A DNA stretch of 64,000 nt, from positions 79,794 through 143,793 of the forward strand of contig CAYZRS010000005.1 of assembly GCA_964480915.1 (NCBI GenBank), written 5' to 3'. Of this stretch, positions 36,856 to 44,744 are shown one piece after another. The DNA comes from CAWGCE01 sp964480915 (GTDB lineage Bacteria > Planctomycetota > Planctomycetia > Pirellulales > Pirellulaceae). The number at the start of each line of letters is the position of its first letter. Position 1 is the first letter of the stretch. The notes beneath the pieces are model-generated. The model was given only the letters and a program-made list of their open reading frames with translations, was not told where the DNA came from and ran no database searches. The position numbers and the translations under genes are program-made.

Positions 36856-38040
36856 ATGAAGATTCACGAGTACCAGGCAAAGCAAGTCCTGCGCGAAGCA
36901 GGCGTCGCTGTTCCACGAGGCATCGTCGCCCGCAGCCCGGAAGAAGCAGCGGCCGCATTTCAAGAATTGGGCGGCCCGCTGGCTGTCGTGAAGGCACAGA
37001 TTCATGCGGGCGGACGTGGCAAAGGCACGATCAAAGAACATCCAGAACAGCGTGGCGTTCAATTGGTCAAATCGGCCGAAGAAGCCGCTTCCGTGGCGAA
37101 GAATCTGATCGGCAACACGCTCGTCACGATTCAAACCGGCGAAGAAGGAAAAACGGTCAACCAAGTCTTTGTCGAAGAAGGCTGCGATATTGCTCGTGAG
37201 CTTTACCTCGGAATTGTCTTGGATCGAGCCGCCAGCGTGCCCGTGCTGATGGTTTCCAGCGAAGGTGGTGTCGAAATCGAAGAGGTCGCAGCCCACTCAC
37301 CAGAGAAAATCTTCAAAGAACATTTCGACCCACACTTCGGTTTGCAAAGTTACCAAGTTCGCAAGTTGTGCAAGGCACTGGGTATCGAAGGGAAGTCGGT
37401 TCGCAGCGCAGACAAGTTCATGCGGGCGCTCTGCCGGTTGTACGTGGAAAAAGACTGCACGATGGCCGAAATCAATCCGCTCGTCGTGACTGGCGACGGC
37501 GAAATGATCGCACTCGACGCCAAAGTCAGTTTTGATGAAAACGCGCTCTTCAAACACAAAGAGCTGGAAGAGCTGCGTGATTTGAGCGAAGAAGAGCCGG
37601 CTGAAGTTCGTGCCGGCAACGCGGGGCTCAGTTATGTCAAACTGGACGGCAACATCGGCTGCCTCGTCAACGGAGCCGGCCTGGCGATGAGCACCATGGA
37701 CCTCATCAAGTTACACGGCGGCGAACCGGCGAATTTTCTCGACGTGGGCGGCGGTGCTAAAGTCGAACAAGTCACCGAAGCGTTTAGCATTCTCCTCGAT
37801 GACAAAAACGTGAAAGCGGTTCTCGTCAATATTTTCGGGGGCATCATGCGTTGCACGGTCATCGCAGACGCACTGATCAAGGCGTATAAGTCACTCGACT
37901 TCAACGTGCCCCTGGTCGTGCGGCTAGAAGGGACCGAAGTCGAAGAGGGACGAAAAATGCTGGCGGAAAGCGGGATCGATCTGATCTCGGCCGAAGGCCT
38001 GACCGACGCGGCGCAAAAGGTCGTCGCCACGGTCGCGTAG
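36856..38040 (+). CDS. sucC: Succinyl-CoA synthetase (ADP-forming) beta subunit
   Basis: SucC pairs with SucD to interconvert succinyl-CoA and succinate with ATP formation in the TCA cycle. The 394-residue length is normal. The start MKIHEYQAKQVLREAGV and the ATP-grasp elements KAQIHAGGRGKG and AEINPLVV are visible, as is the C-terminal LNGAGLAM-like segment (CLVNGAGLAMSTMDLIK) and FGGIMRC. It is followed by sucD after 43 bases in a clear two-gene operon that ends at the terminator at 39001-39030. Confidence 0.97.
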   Translation: MKIHEYQAKQVLREAGVAVPRGIVARSPEEAAAAFQELGGPLAVVKAQIHAGGRGKGTIKEHPEQRGVQLVKSAEEAASVAKNLIGNTLVTIQTGEEGKTVNQVFVEEGCDIARELYLGIVLDRAASVPVLMVSSEGGVEIEEVAAHSPEKIFKEHFDPHFGLQSYQVRKLCKALGIEGKSVRSADKFMRALCRLYVEKDCTMAEINPLVVTGDGEMIALDAKVSFDENALFKHKELEELRDLSEEEPAEVRAGNAGLSYVKLDGNIGCLVNGAGLAMSTMDLIKLHGGEPANFLDVGGGAKVEQVTEAFSILLDDKNVKAVLVNIFGGIMRCTVIADALIKAYKSLDFNVPLVVRLEGTEVEEGRKMLAESGIDLISAEGLTDAAQKVVATVA

Positions 38041-38083
38041 TCCGCTTTAAAACACCACCAATATTTCACATGTGAGCTGAACG

Positions 38084-38971
38084 ATGAGCATTCTCGTCAA
38101 CAAAGATACGAAAGTCATTTGCCAAGGCATTACCGGTTCGGCCGGTGAATTTCATACGAAACACTGCATCGAGTACGGTACGAAAATGGTCGGCGGCGTC
38201 ACGCCCGGTAAGGGTGGCGAAACGGTCCAAGGCCTGCCGGTATTCGACACGGTCGCCGAAGCGGTCGAGCAGACCGGAGCGTCGGCCACGATGATCTTCG
38301 TACCGCCTCCTTTCGCGGCCGATGCAATCCTCGAAGCGCTCGACGCCAAAATGGACGTCATCATTGCGATCACGGAGGGAGTGCCGGCCCTGGACATGGT
38401 CGAAGTCTATGACCGAGTCAAGAATAGCGACTCGGTCTTGATCGGCCCGAATTGCCCGGGCGTGATCACTCCAGAAGAATGCAAGATCGGCATCATGCCG
38501 GGCTACATCCACAAGAAGGGATCGGTCGGCGTGATGAGTCGCAGCGGTACGCTGACGTACGAAGCCGTTTGGCAACTGACGAACCTGGGCCTCGGTCAGT
38601 CGACGTGCGTTGGACTGGGCGGCGATCCGATTGTCGGTACTTCGTTCATTGACCTACTGAAACTGTACGAAGCCGATCCTGAGACGGAAGCCATCTTGAT
38701 GATGGGCGAAATTGGCGGCACCGCCGAAGAGGAAGCGGCCGCGTACGTGAAGGAACACGTCACGAAGCCGACCGCAGCCTTCATCGCCGGGCGTACAGCG
38801 CCTCCTGGCAAACGAATGGGCCATGCGGGCGCCATCATCTCGGGCGGCAAGGGGACGGCGACAGAGAAGATCGCAGCACTCGAAGCGGCCGGTATTGAAG
38901 TCGCCGAAAGCCCAGCCGATATGGGCGAGGCGGTCCAACGGGCCATGGCAAAAGCGGGGGCGAGTGTCTAG
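38084..38971 (+). CDS. sucD: Succinyl-CoA synthetase (ADP-forming) alpha subunit
   Basis: The 295-residue protein has the CoA-binding Rossmann start (CQGITGSAGEFHTKHCIEYGT), the conserved IGPNCPGVI, IGEIGG-type motif (MMGEIGGTAEEEAA) and the phosphohistidine loop GHAGAIISGGKGTA near residue 245. It is the second gene of the sucCD operon. Confidence 0.97.
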   Translation: MSILVNKDTKVICQGITGSAGEFHTKHCIEYGTKMVGGVTPGKGGETVQGLPVFDTVAEAVEQTGASATMIFVPPPFAADAILEALDAKMDVIIAITEGVPALDMVEVYDRVKNSDSVLIGPNCPGVITPEECKIGIMPGYIHKKGSVGVMSRSGTLTYEAVWQLTNLGLGQSTCVGLGGDPIVGTSFIDLLKLYEADPETEAILMMGEIGGTAEEEAAAYVKEHVTKPTAAFIAGRTAPPGKRMGHAGAIISGGKGTATEKIAALEAAGIEVAESPADMGEAVQRAMAKAGASV

Positions 38972-39000
38972 GGACCGATCCCTGGCAACGAGCCAACTTG

Positions 39001-39030
39001 CCGCGTCTCTTCGGAGACGCGGCTTTTTTT
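39001..39030 (+). terminator. Intrinsic terminator after sucCD
   Basis: CCGCGTCTC and GAGACGCGG form a nine-pair stem around the stable tetraloop TTCG, and CTTTTTTT follows directly. It lies 30 bases after the sucD stop. Confidence 0.93.
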
Positions 39031-39144
39031 GTGGCACACGCTGCCTTCATGATTTCCGCGGCCAGTCTTCAACCGATCGAACCGCCTGATTTGGCGCACG
39101 ATCATTCTCAACGCCCGGTTTTTGTTGTTGCGTGTCGCGATAAT

Positions 39145-40647
39145 CTAGAATCGCAAGCCGGCTCGCAACATGAAGGTATCGTCGGGATCGACGTTCTCCG
39201 TTGGGTGATTGCGCACCACGATCTCACGCTGGAACGCATAGCCGATTTCGAACAGCCCATTGAAGCGATCGAGATTGTTCCAATCGATACCGACGAAGAC
39301 ACGAATGTCGTTGATGTCGATTCTTTCCCGACCGCCCGGATCGACCATGGCGTCCGCTTCCCGTTCCATGGTCCAGGAACCGCCTCCATACTCGCCACCC
39401 AGGTACCACCACATTTCGGTATTGCCGTTGGTCGTCAGGTACTTCGCCAACTTGGGTCGTGGGAAGTAAATATCCCAACGCGTGTTTTCATCCGGCGTCC
39501 ACAAGATACCGCCAGCAGGCAAGAGCTTGACGTCGACGCGGTCGAAGTACTCGACTCCCAGTTTGATCGCCGTGCTAGGCGTCACTTGCAGGACACCTAA
39601 GGCGCGACTTGGGAACCGCAGTGTGTCGCCGTTGAATTCTTGAAAATCGCTATACACACCAACTCGCACATTCAGGTCGGCGCTAAATTGAGGCGTGATC
39701 TGAGGCTGCCACAGCGCATCGACGTAGGCGCTGTACAGCTGACTTGGCAACTTGATACCTTCCGGGCGACCAGGCGGTGAAGGCAGCACGGCCGGTACGT
39801 TCGGTCCATCCAAGAAGTGAAAAATGAATCCCGGTGTGACTCGCAGTCCGTTGGGACTGTAAGCGAAGTTCTTGAAAACAGCGCTCGTGAACAACTCGAC
39901 ATCGTGGATGGCCAAATCATCGCCATCGTCGCCGTACAAATAGGTATACAGCGCGCCGGTATCTTGAAAGAGCCGTTCTTGGCCACGCGTCCACGGCAAA
40001 CCTTCTGGGAAAACGGGTGCTGGAATAATGGATCGCGGCGTCGTGCCTAGCGGCGCATTGAGCGGAGGCGGAGGACCACCAAAACCGGGCCCTCCGATAA
40101 CCGGGGCACCAATGGCTGGCGAACCGAAGGGCGTCGTCGGAGGCGGCTGCCCAAACGCTGGCGGAATCACGGCCGCAGGAGCCACCGGTTGCCAACCACT
40201 GCCGGGCAACGTCGGCGACGGGCCAACAATGTTGGGTGGCACGTAGGTCGTCCCCGTGGGCGGCAGGAAGGGCTGATTGGAGGCCGGAGGCTGATATGTC
40301 GGAGCAACGACTTGCCCCGGTACGGGCGTGAACGGAGCCACGGTGGGGCCGGCGGTCGGGCCGAATGACGGACCACCGCTGTTGTTCGAATAGGGATCGA
40401 ATGGCTGCACTTGCTGGCCAAGCGTGGCACCTGATGGAACCGGAACCCAGGGCGACGCACCGGCACTTCCCGGCGGCAGCTGCGTTTGCGGTAGCGGTCC
40501 GATGTTGGGCGGAATCGTCGTTTGCGGAATGTTCAACGGCGGTGCGACGGTCGACGGGGTTTGCGACATCGTGGGAAATTGGATCCGATTCTGAGCCGTC
40601 ACCTGTCCCGCAAGACAGACGGTCAGGGCAATAGCCAAGTTGCGCAT
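39145..40647 (-). CDS. Exported proline-rich protein with C-terminal outer-membrane-like beta domain
   Basis: The ATG at 40647 gives 500 residues with a signal peptide (MRNLAIALTVCLAGQVTAQ). Residues about 25-240 are rich in Pro, Gly, Thr and Val (for example QTTIPPNIGPLPQTQLPPG and FGGPPPPLNAPLG). The second half (about 250-500) has alternating aromatic and polar residues with several short strands and ends in LRAGLRF, a terminal Phe of the kind used by beta-barrel outer-membrane proteins. It is probably an outer-membrane or cell-envelope protein; the family is not recognised. No strong ribosome binding site precedes the ATG. Confidence 0.65.
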   Translation of the reverse strand: MRNLAIALTVCLAGQVTAQNRIQFPTMSQTPSTVAPPLNIPQTTIPPNIGPLPQTQLPPGSAGASPWVPVPSGATLGQQVQPFDPYSNNSGGPSFGPTAGPTVAPFTPVPGQVVAPTYQPPASNQPFLPPTGTTYVPPNIVGPSPTLPGSGWQPVAPAAVIPPAFGQPPPTTPFGSPAIGAPVIGGPGFGGPPPPLNAPLGTTPRSIIPAPVFPEGLPWTRGQERLFQDTGALYTYLYGDDGDDLAIHDVELFTSAVFKNFAYSPNGLRVTPGFIFHFLDGPNVPAVLPSPPGRPEGIKLPSQLYSAYVDALWQPQITPQFSADLNVRVGVYSDFQEFNGDTLRFPSRALGVLQVTPSTAIKLGVEYFDRVDVKLLPAGGILWTPDENTRWDIYFPRPKLAKYLTTNGNTEMWWYLGGEYGGGSWTMEREADAMVDPGGRERIDINDIRVFVGIDWNNLDRFNGLFEIGYAFQREIVVRNHPTENVDPDDTFMLRAGLRF

Positions 40648-41203
40648 TGGGAAACGCGATCGGTACACAGAATTTCCAGCCGTCAGACAAGTCCAATGAA
40701 GATGAGGAAGGCGGTAATACTCAAGCGGTAGATTTAGCGTCAAGTCCGATCTGCCAACGTGCCGATGTTACTTCGTTTGCAGTTGCTGACCGTGGTAGCA
40801 ACGAAATCACTTAGCGCTCTTTCTCATTCAGGCATCGCTAGCGAAACCTTGGCGATTCATCGTGCGATTCGGTTTGGAGCGTCTCAAATCGATTTCCGAG
40901 GAGTCCTGACCACCGATTCCTTGCCAAACCGCCCCAAACTAGGCAGATTAGGCGATCTTCTCTCCGTTTAGTTGTCTGACTTGTTGCGACAGCAACAATG
41001 AATGGTGGGAGTTCACCAACCAGGCGCTCCCGGCGTGTCACGATGACATTCCCTGCCACACGCCGAATCATCATCCACTCCCACGCCCAGCGTCGATGAT
41101 GGAAGTGATGAATTAGAGACCGACTTGTTGATGACAGGTTGGTCGGCACGGACCAGTTTCCGTCACGGATGACATTCGAGATTTTCGTATCGGGAGATTT
41201 TCC
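40648..41203. other. Divergent intergenic region with nested helices
   Basis: No coding frame is convincing here. On the plus strand TTGTTGC/GCAACAA (40981-40998) is a perfect seven-pair hairpin. It is followed by an outer helix GTGGGAGT/ACTCCCAC (41005-41012 with 41077-41084) that encloses an inner helix CGGCGTGT/ACACGCCG (41031-41038 with 41058-41065). The nested perfect helices suggest a structured leader of the next gene or a small RNA. GAGATTTTC also occurs twice just before the start codon at 41204. Confidence 0.4.
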
Positions 41204-41560
41204 ATGAAGAATTTATTGCTCATCCTGGCGGCATGTTTGGCGATTGGACTCTGCGCTGGCGACGCCATGGCAGGCTGCGGCCATCATGGTGGCGGCGGTT
41301 ACTATGGTGGCGGAGGCGGCTATTACGGCGGCGGAGGCGGCTTCTACGGTGGAGGCGGTGGTTACTACGGCGGAGGCGGCTTCGCGCGGCCCATTTATGC
41401 CGCACCAGTTTATGCGGCGCCAGTCTATCGTTCGAACTACTACCGTGGCATTCCGTCAGTCGGTGCGTATCGTTCCTTCTATGGAAGTGGATACGGCTCG
41501 TATGGACGTGGTTTCTACGGAGGCAACCGCAACTTCATTTCGATCGGGTTCGGCTTTTAG
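41204..41560 (+). CDS. Secreted glycine- and tyrosine-rich protein
   Basis: The 118-residue protein has a signal peptide (MKNLLLILAACLAIGLC.GDAMA) and GGGAG upstream of the ATG. The mature part is GGYY/GGGGG-rich up to about residue 65, then Tyr/Ala/Pro-rich (IYAAPVYAAPVYR) and Tyr/Gly/Ser-rich again. Only one or two cysteines are present. Such composition is found in adhesive, cell-wall or amyloid-like surface proteins, but no specific family is recognised. A bidirectional terminator follows at 41604-41637. Confidence 0.7.
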   Translation: MKNLLLILAACLAIGLCAGDAMAGCGHHGGGGYYGGGGGYYGGGGGFYGGGGGYYGGGGFARPIYAAPVYAAPVYRSNYYRGIPSVGAYRSFYGSGYGSYGRGFYGGNRNFISIGFGF

Positions 41561-41603
41561 CACGACCTGGAAGTCACGTAGCAACAAACGCAATGAGAGA
41601 CAG

Positions 41604-41637
41604 AAAAATGGCGTGCCACGAAGGGCACGCCATTTTT
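41604..41637. terminator. Bidirectional intrinsic terminator
   Basis: AAAAATGGCGTGCC and GGCACGCCATTTTT are perfect complements (14 pairs) around a six-base loop (ACGAAG), with a T-run on each strand. It separates the Gly/Tyr-rich gene (plus) from the converging apt gene (minus). Confidence 0.92.
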
Positions 41638-41677
41638 GCTGATGTTCTTGGGCGATCAGCCGCTCTTGTGACCGGCG

Positions 41678-42208
41678 TTAGTAGGTGATCAGACTGAAGA
41701 CTTCTCGCGGAGCAATTTTCTCAGCTCCTTGTAATGCGGCCAGCTCGATCAAGAAAGCGCAAGCGACCACTTCCGCCCCCGCCTTTTCCACCAACTTACA
41801 GCAAGCCGCAACCGTGCCTCCGGTCGCTAGAAGGTCGTCCATCACCAGGACCCGTTGGCCCGCCGTCACGCCGTCGGTGTGCATTTCCAGGGTATCGCTA
41901 CCGTATTCGAGGTCGTAGTCAAAGGAATGCGTTGCGGATGGCAGTTTGCCCGGCTTGCGAATTGGAACAAAACTGGCGTTCAATTCGAGCGCCAGCGGTG
42001 CGGCGAAGATGAAGCCTCGCGCCTCGGCCGCCACGATCGCGTCGATGGACGAATCGCGAAACCGTTCCGCCATCTGCTTGATCGCTTCGCCAAAGGCCTC
42101 GGGAGACGCCAATAGTGGCGTGATATCGCGGTAGAGAATTCCCGGCTTAGGAAAGTCTGGGATATCTCGAATGAACTTTTTTAGATCGCTAGCCACCATA
42201 TCCGTCAT
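41678..42208 (-). CDS. apt: Adenine phosphoribosyltransferase
   Basis: Apt converts adenine and PRPP to AMP in purine salvage. The 176-residue product (ATG at 42208, with AAGGA close upstream; ATG at 42199 and TTG at 42226 are alternatives) contains DFPKPGILYRDITPLL, AAEARGFIF, IRKPGKLP and the PRPP site VLVMDDLLATGGT. All key segments are intact. The start lies against the divergent sulfotransferase gene. Confidence 0.95.
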   Translation of the reverse strand: MTDMVASDLKKFIRDIPDFPKPGILYRDITPLLASPEAFGEAIKQMAERFRDSSIDAIVAAEARGFIFAAPLALELNASFVPIRKPGKLPSATHSFDYDLEYGSDTLEMHTDGVTAGQRVLVMDDLLATGGTVAACCKLVEKAGAEVVACAFLIELAALQGAEKIAPREVFSLITY

Positions 42209-42385
42209 CGTTCCTTGGGTCTCCAACTAAGCGTCGCACTGAATCCGGGCAAACCAGGACTGTCCTGCTATCGCCCCGAATATACGGTGATAAGCTGCTT
42301 CCAGATAGCCTCCGCGACCATCGAATCCCCACGCCAGGGGAACTCGGTACTTTCTGCCGGTTGTAACGAGAAAATCAATAGAACT

Positions 42386-43600
42386 ATGGAAAGTTCCCCA
42401 GTCGACCCGAAGCTTTCTTTGCCTACCAAAGAAAGCCCTGACGCCATGATTTCGCCTACCAGCGACCCAGCTTCATCGTCCAAACGCTACAACAACTATC
42501 CGAAATACGCGCCACGGATTTGGCATGGGATGACGATTTCGAGTTGGTTTCAATTGCTGCTCGAGCATCGCTTTCGCGTCAATCGTTATCCGATGTCGTC
42601 TTGGATTACTTTTTTCAGCGTCGTCAACAGCGCTTCCAATCGAGTCCAGTCGCTCCGCTTTGGCCGACAGGCGAAGCAAACGCCCTTAGTCGACGATCCA
42701 ATTTTCATTCTCGGACATTGGCGAACCGGGACCACGCTGTTGCATTCCCTGTTTCAGCTCGATCCGACCTACTGGGCCCCTTCGACCTACGAATGCCTCT
42801 CGCCCGGTCACTTCATGGTGACCGAAAATCTCTTTCCCCAGTTGATGGAGTTCCCCGCCAGGCGGCCGATGGACAACATGTCGATGGGCTGGACGCAACC
42901 GCAAGAAGATGAGTTTGTCCTCTGCACCCGCGGCTTGCCCTCGGTCTACCGGAATATCGCCTTCCCTTACGATCGAGTGACCTGTGTCGACTCGCTGACG
43001 ATGGAGAACGCGTCCGACCGAATGCGGACTCGCTGGAAGAAGACGCTCGACAAGTTCGTTCGCTATCTGAATGTGGCCAGGCAACGCCAGTTGGTGCTCA
43101 AGTCGCCCACGCACACCGGTCGCATCAAGCTGCTACTCGAACTTTACCCGAATGCGAAGTTCGTCCACCTAGCACGCGATCCGCAAGAATTTATCCCGTC
43201 GACGCTTTACCTATGGCGAGCACTGGAAGTCACCAACGGCCTGATTCACGACGCCAACGACATCGATCGAGAACAGTACGTCTTCGATTGTCTTCATCAG
43301 ATGTATCAAGGCTTTGACGAAGCGAAGCAAGCGATCCCCGCTGGGAATTATTGCGAGTTGACCTATCCGGAACTGACAGAAGATACCGAAGCCGCGCTCG
43401 GTCGTGTTTACGACCAACTATCGCTGGGCGATTTCGATCGAGTGGCTGGGCCGATTCGCAACTACATGGCGGAGCGCAGCGACTATCAACGCAATCGCCA
43501 TGAAGTATCGCCCGAGCTGGTCGAACGGATCCGCTCGGAAGCGGCCTTTTACTCGCACCGCTTTCTTTCCGAGCACGAATCGTCACAAGAAGCAGCCTAG
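42386..43600 (+). CDS. Sulfotransferase family protein
   Basis: With the ATG at 42386 the protein has 404 residues; the frame stays open further upstream, and ATG at 42446 is an alternative. It has the PAPS-binding loop GHWRTGTTLLH near 111-121 and the 3'-phosphate-binding segment KSPTHTGRIKLLLELYPNAKFVHLARDP, the two hallmark regions of sulfotransferases. It would transfer sulfate from PAPS to a carbohydrate or other hydroxyl acceptor. No signal peptide or membrane helix is obvious. It is divergent from apt and converges on the sigma factor gene. Confidence 0.85.
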   Translation: MESSPVDPKLSLPTKESPDAMISPTSDPASSSKRYNNYPKYAPRIWHGMTISSWFQLLLEHRFRVNRYPMSSWITFFSVVNSASNRVQSLRFGRQAKQTPLVDDPIFILGHWRTGTTLLHSLFQLDPTYWAPSTYECLSPGHFMVTENLFPQLMEFPARRPMDNMSMGWTQPQEDEFVLCTRGLPSVYRNIAFPYDRVTCVDSLTMENASDRMRTRWKKTLDKFVRYLNVARQRQLVLKSPTHTGRIKLLLELYPNAKFVHLARDPQEFIPSTLYLWRALEVTNGLIHDANDIDREQYVFDCLHQMYQGFDEAKQAIPAGNYCELTYPELTEDTEAALGRVYDQLSLGDFDRVAGPIRNYMAERSDYQRNRHEVSPELVERIRSEAAFYSHRFLSEHESSQEAA

Positions 43601-43674
43601 CTTCGGGAACGAGATCGGTTGCGTGGCAGCAATGGCCCACCGACGTTTCGCCAATCCCCTTGCGACGACGCGAC

Positions 43675-44550
43675 CTACTTGAGCGTCAATCCGGCGAACG
43701 AGATGTTGCTTTTGTCTTCGAGGCCGTCCGAAAGTCGCTTCAGCGCTTCGGTTTCAATCTGACGGACTCGTTCGCGGGTCAGCCCGAGCTCTTCGCCGAT
43801 CTCCTTCAGCGTATGCGTTTCCATCCCGTCGAGCCCGAACCGCATCTTCAGTACCGTCGCTTCGCGGCAGTCCATGGACTGCATCATGCGGCGGACGTGC
43901 TGCAGGACATCGCTTTCTAGCAACTCGTCTTCTGGCGATTTCATCCGCTCGTCCATCACCATTTCGCCTAACGACCAGCCCGCTTCGGATTGATCGGTCT
44001 GCGGCGTCGAGTTGTAAATTTTGATCGCCTTTTTCACGATCGGCAGTTTCTTCTTCGGCAGCCCCAGGATGCGAGCGACCTCTTCCGGCGTCGGTGAACG
44101 GCCCAATTCTTCCGAAAGACGAGTCGTCGCACGGCGCCATTTGGACAGAAGTTCGACCATGTAGGCAGGAATTCGAATCGTCTTCGCCGAATTGATCAGC
44201 GCTCGTTTGATCGACTGCTTGATCCAATAACTGGCATAGGTGCTGAAGCGAGTTCCCATGTCGGGATCGAAACCTTCAACGGCTCGCAGCAACCCCAGGT
44301 TTCCCTCTTCGATGAGGTCCTGCAGGCTCAGCCCCTTGCCGGTATAGCCGCGAGCGATGTTGACGACGAGTCGCAAGTTGGCACGGACCATACGATCACG
44401 GGCGGCCGTATCACCCAGCGCGATAGCGCGGGCCAACGACTTCTCTTCATCAGCTGTGAGGAGCGCTGTCTCGTTGATTTCTCGAAGGTACGTTTCCAGC
44501 GGAGTCTGGACAGAAGCGCTCTTCGAACGTGTACTGGATGGGGTCGCCAT
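43675..44550 (-). CDS. Sigma-70 family RNA polymerase sigma factor (RpoD-like, group 1/2)
   Basis: The 291-residue protein has region 1.2 (TPLETYLREINE), region 2 (RANLRLVVNIARGYTGKGLSLQDLIEEGNLGLLRAVEGFD, then TRFSTYASYWIKQSI), region 3 (IRIPAYMVELLSKW...) and region 4 (MRFGLDGM.THTLKEIGEELGLTRERVRQIE). It lacks the long region 1.1 and the non-conserved insertion of RpoD, so it is more likely a compact primary-like (group 2) factor than the housekeeping sigma. It would direct core polymerase to consensus-like promoters. Confidence 0.9.
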   Translation of the reverse strand: MATPSSTRSKSASVQTPLETYLREINETALLTADEEKSLARAIALGDTAARDRMVRANLRLVVNIARGYTGKGLSLQDLIEEGNLGLLRAVEGFDPDMGTRFSTYASYWIKQSIKRALINSAKTIRIPAYMVELLSKWRRATTRLSEELGRSPTPEEVARILGLPKKKLPIVKKAIKIYNSTPQTDQSEAGWSLGEMVMDERMKSPEDELLESDVLQHVRRMMQSMDCREATVLKMRFGLDGMETHTLKEIGEELGLTRERVRQIETEALKRLSDGLEDKSNISFAGLTLK

Positions 44551-44679
44551 ATGTGTCTCGCGTGTTGTGTCTTACCTAGCTCGAACAAATCCCATCATCG
44601 TCGTAGTTCCACAGGATTCTGCACTGCGACCGAAACATGCTGGACTGCGCCGGATATGAACAGCATGCCACTTGTGCGC

Positions 44680-44712
44680 AAAAAAAGACCCCACTGCTTC
44701 TGCAGCGGGGTC
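44680..44712 (-). terminator. Intrinsic terminator of the rpsA transcript
   Basis: Read on the minus strand, GACCCCGCTGC and GCAGTGGGGTC pair over eleven bases with one G-U pair around AGAA, and TTTTTTT follows. It lies 33-65 bases after the rpsA stop. Confidence 0.9.
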
Positions 44713-44744
44713 CGTTGTATTGCTTCTTCAGGTTATGCCGTGCC

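Noticed and set aside
40759..41149. Small frames of 70-103 codons between the outer-membrane-like gene and the Gly/Tyr-rich gene
   Set aside because: They overlap the nested RNA-like helices, have no ribosome binding site and no domain pattern.
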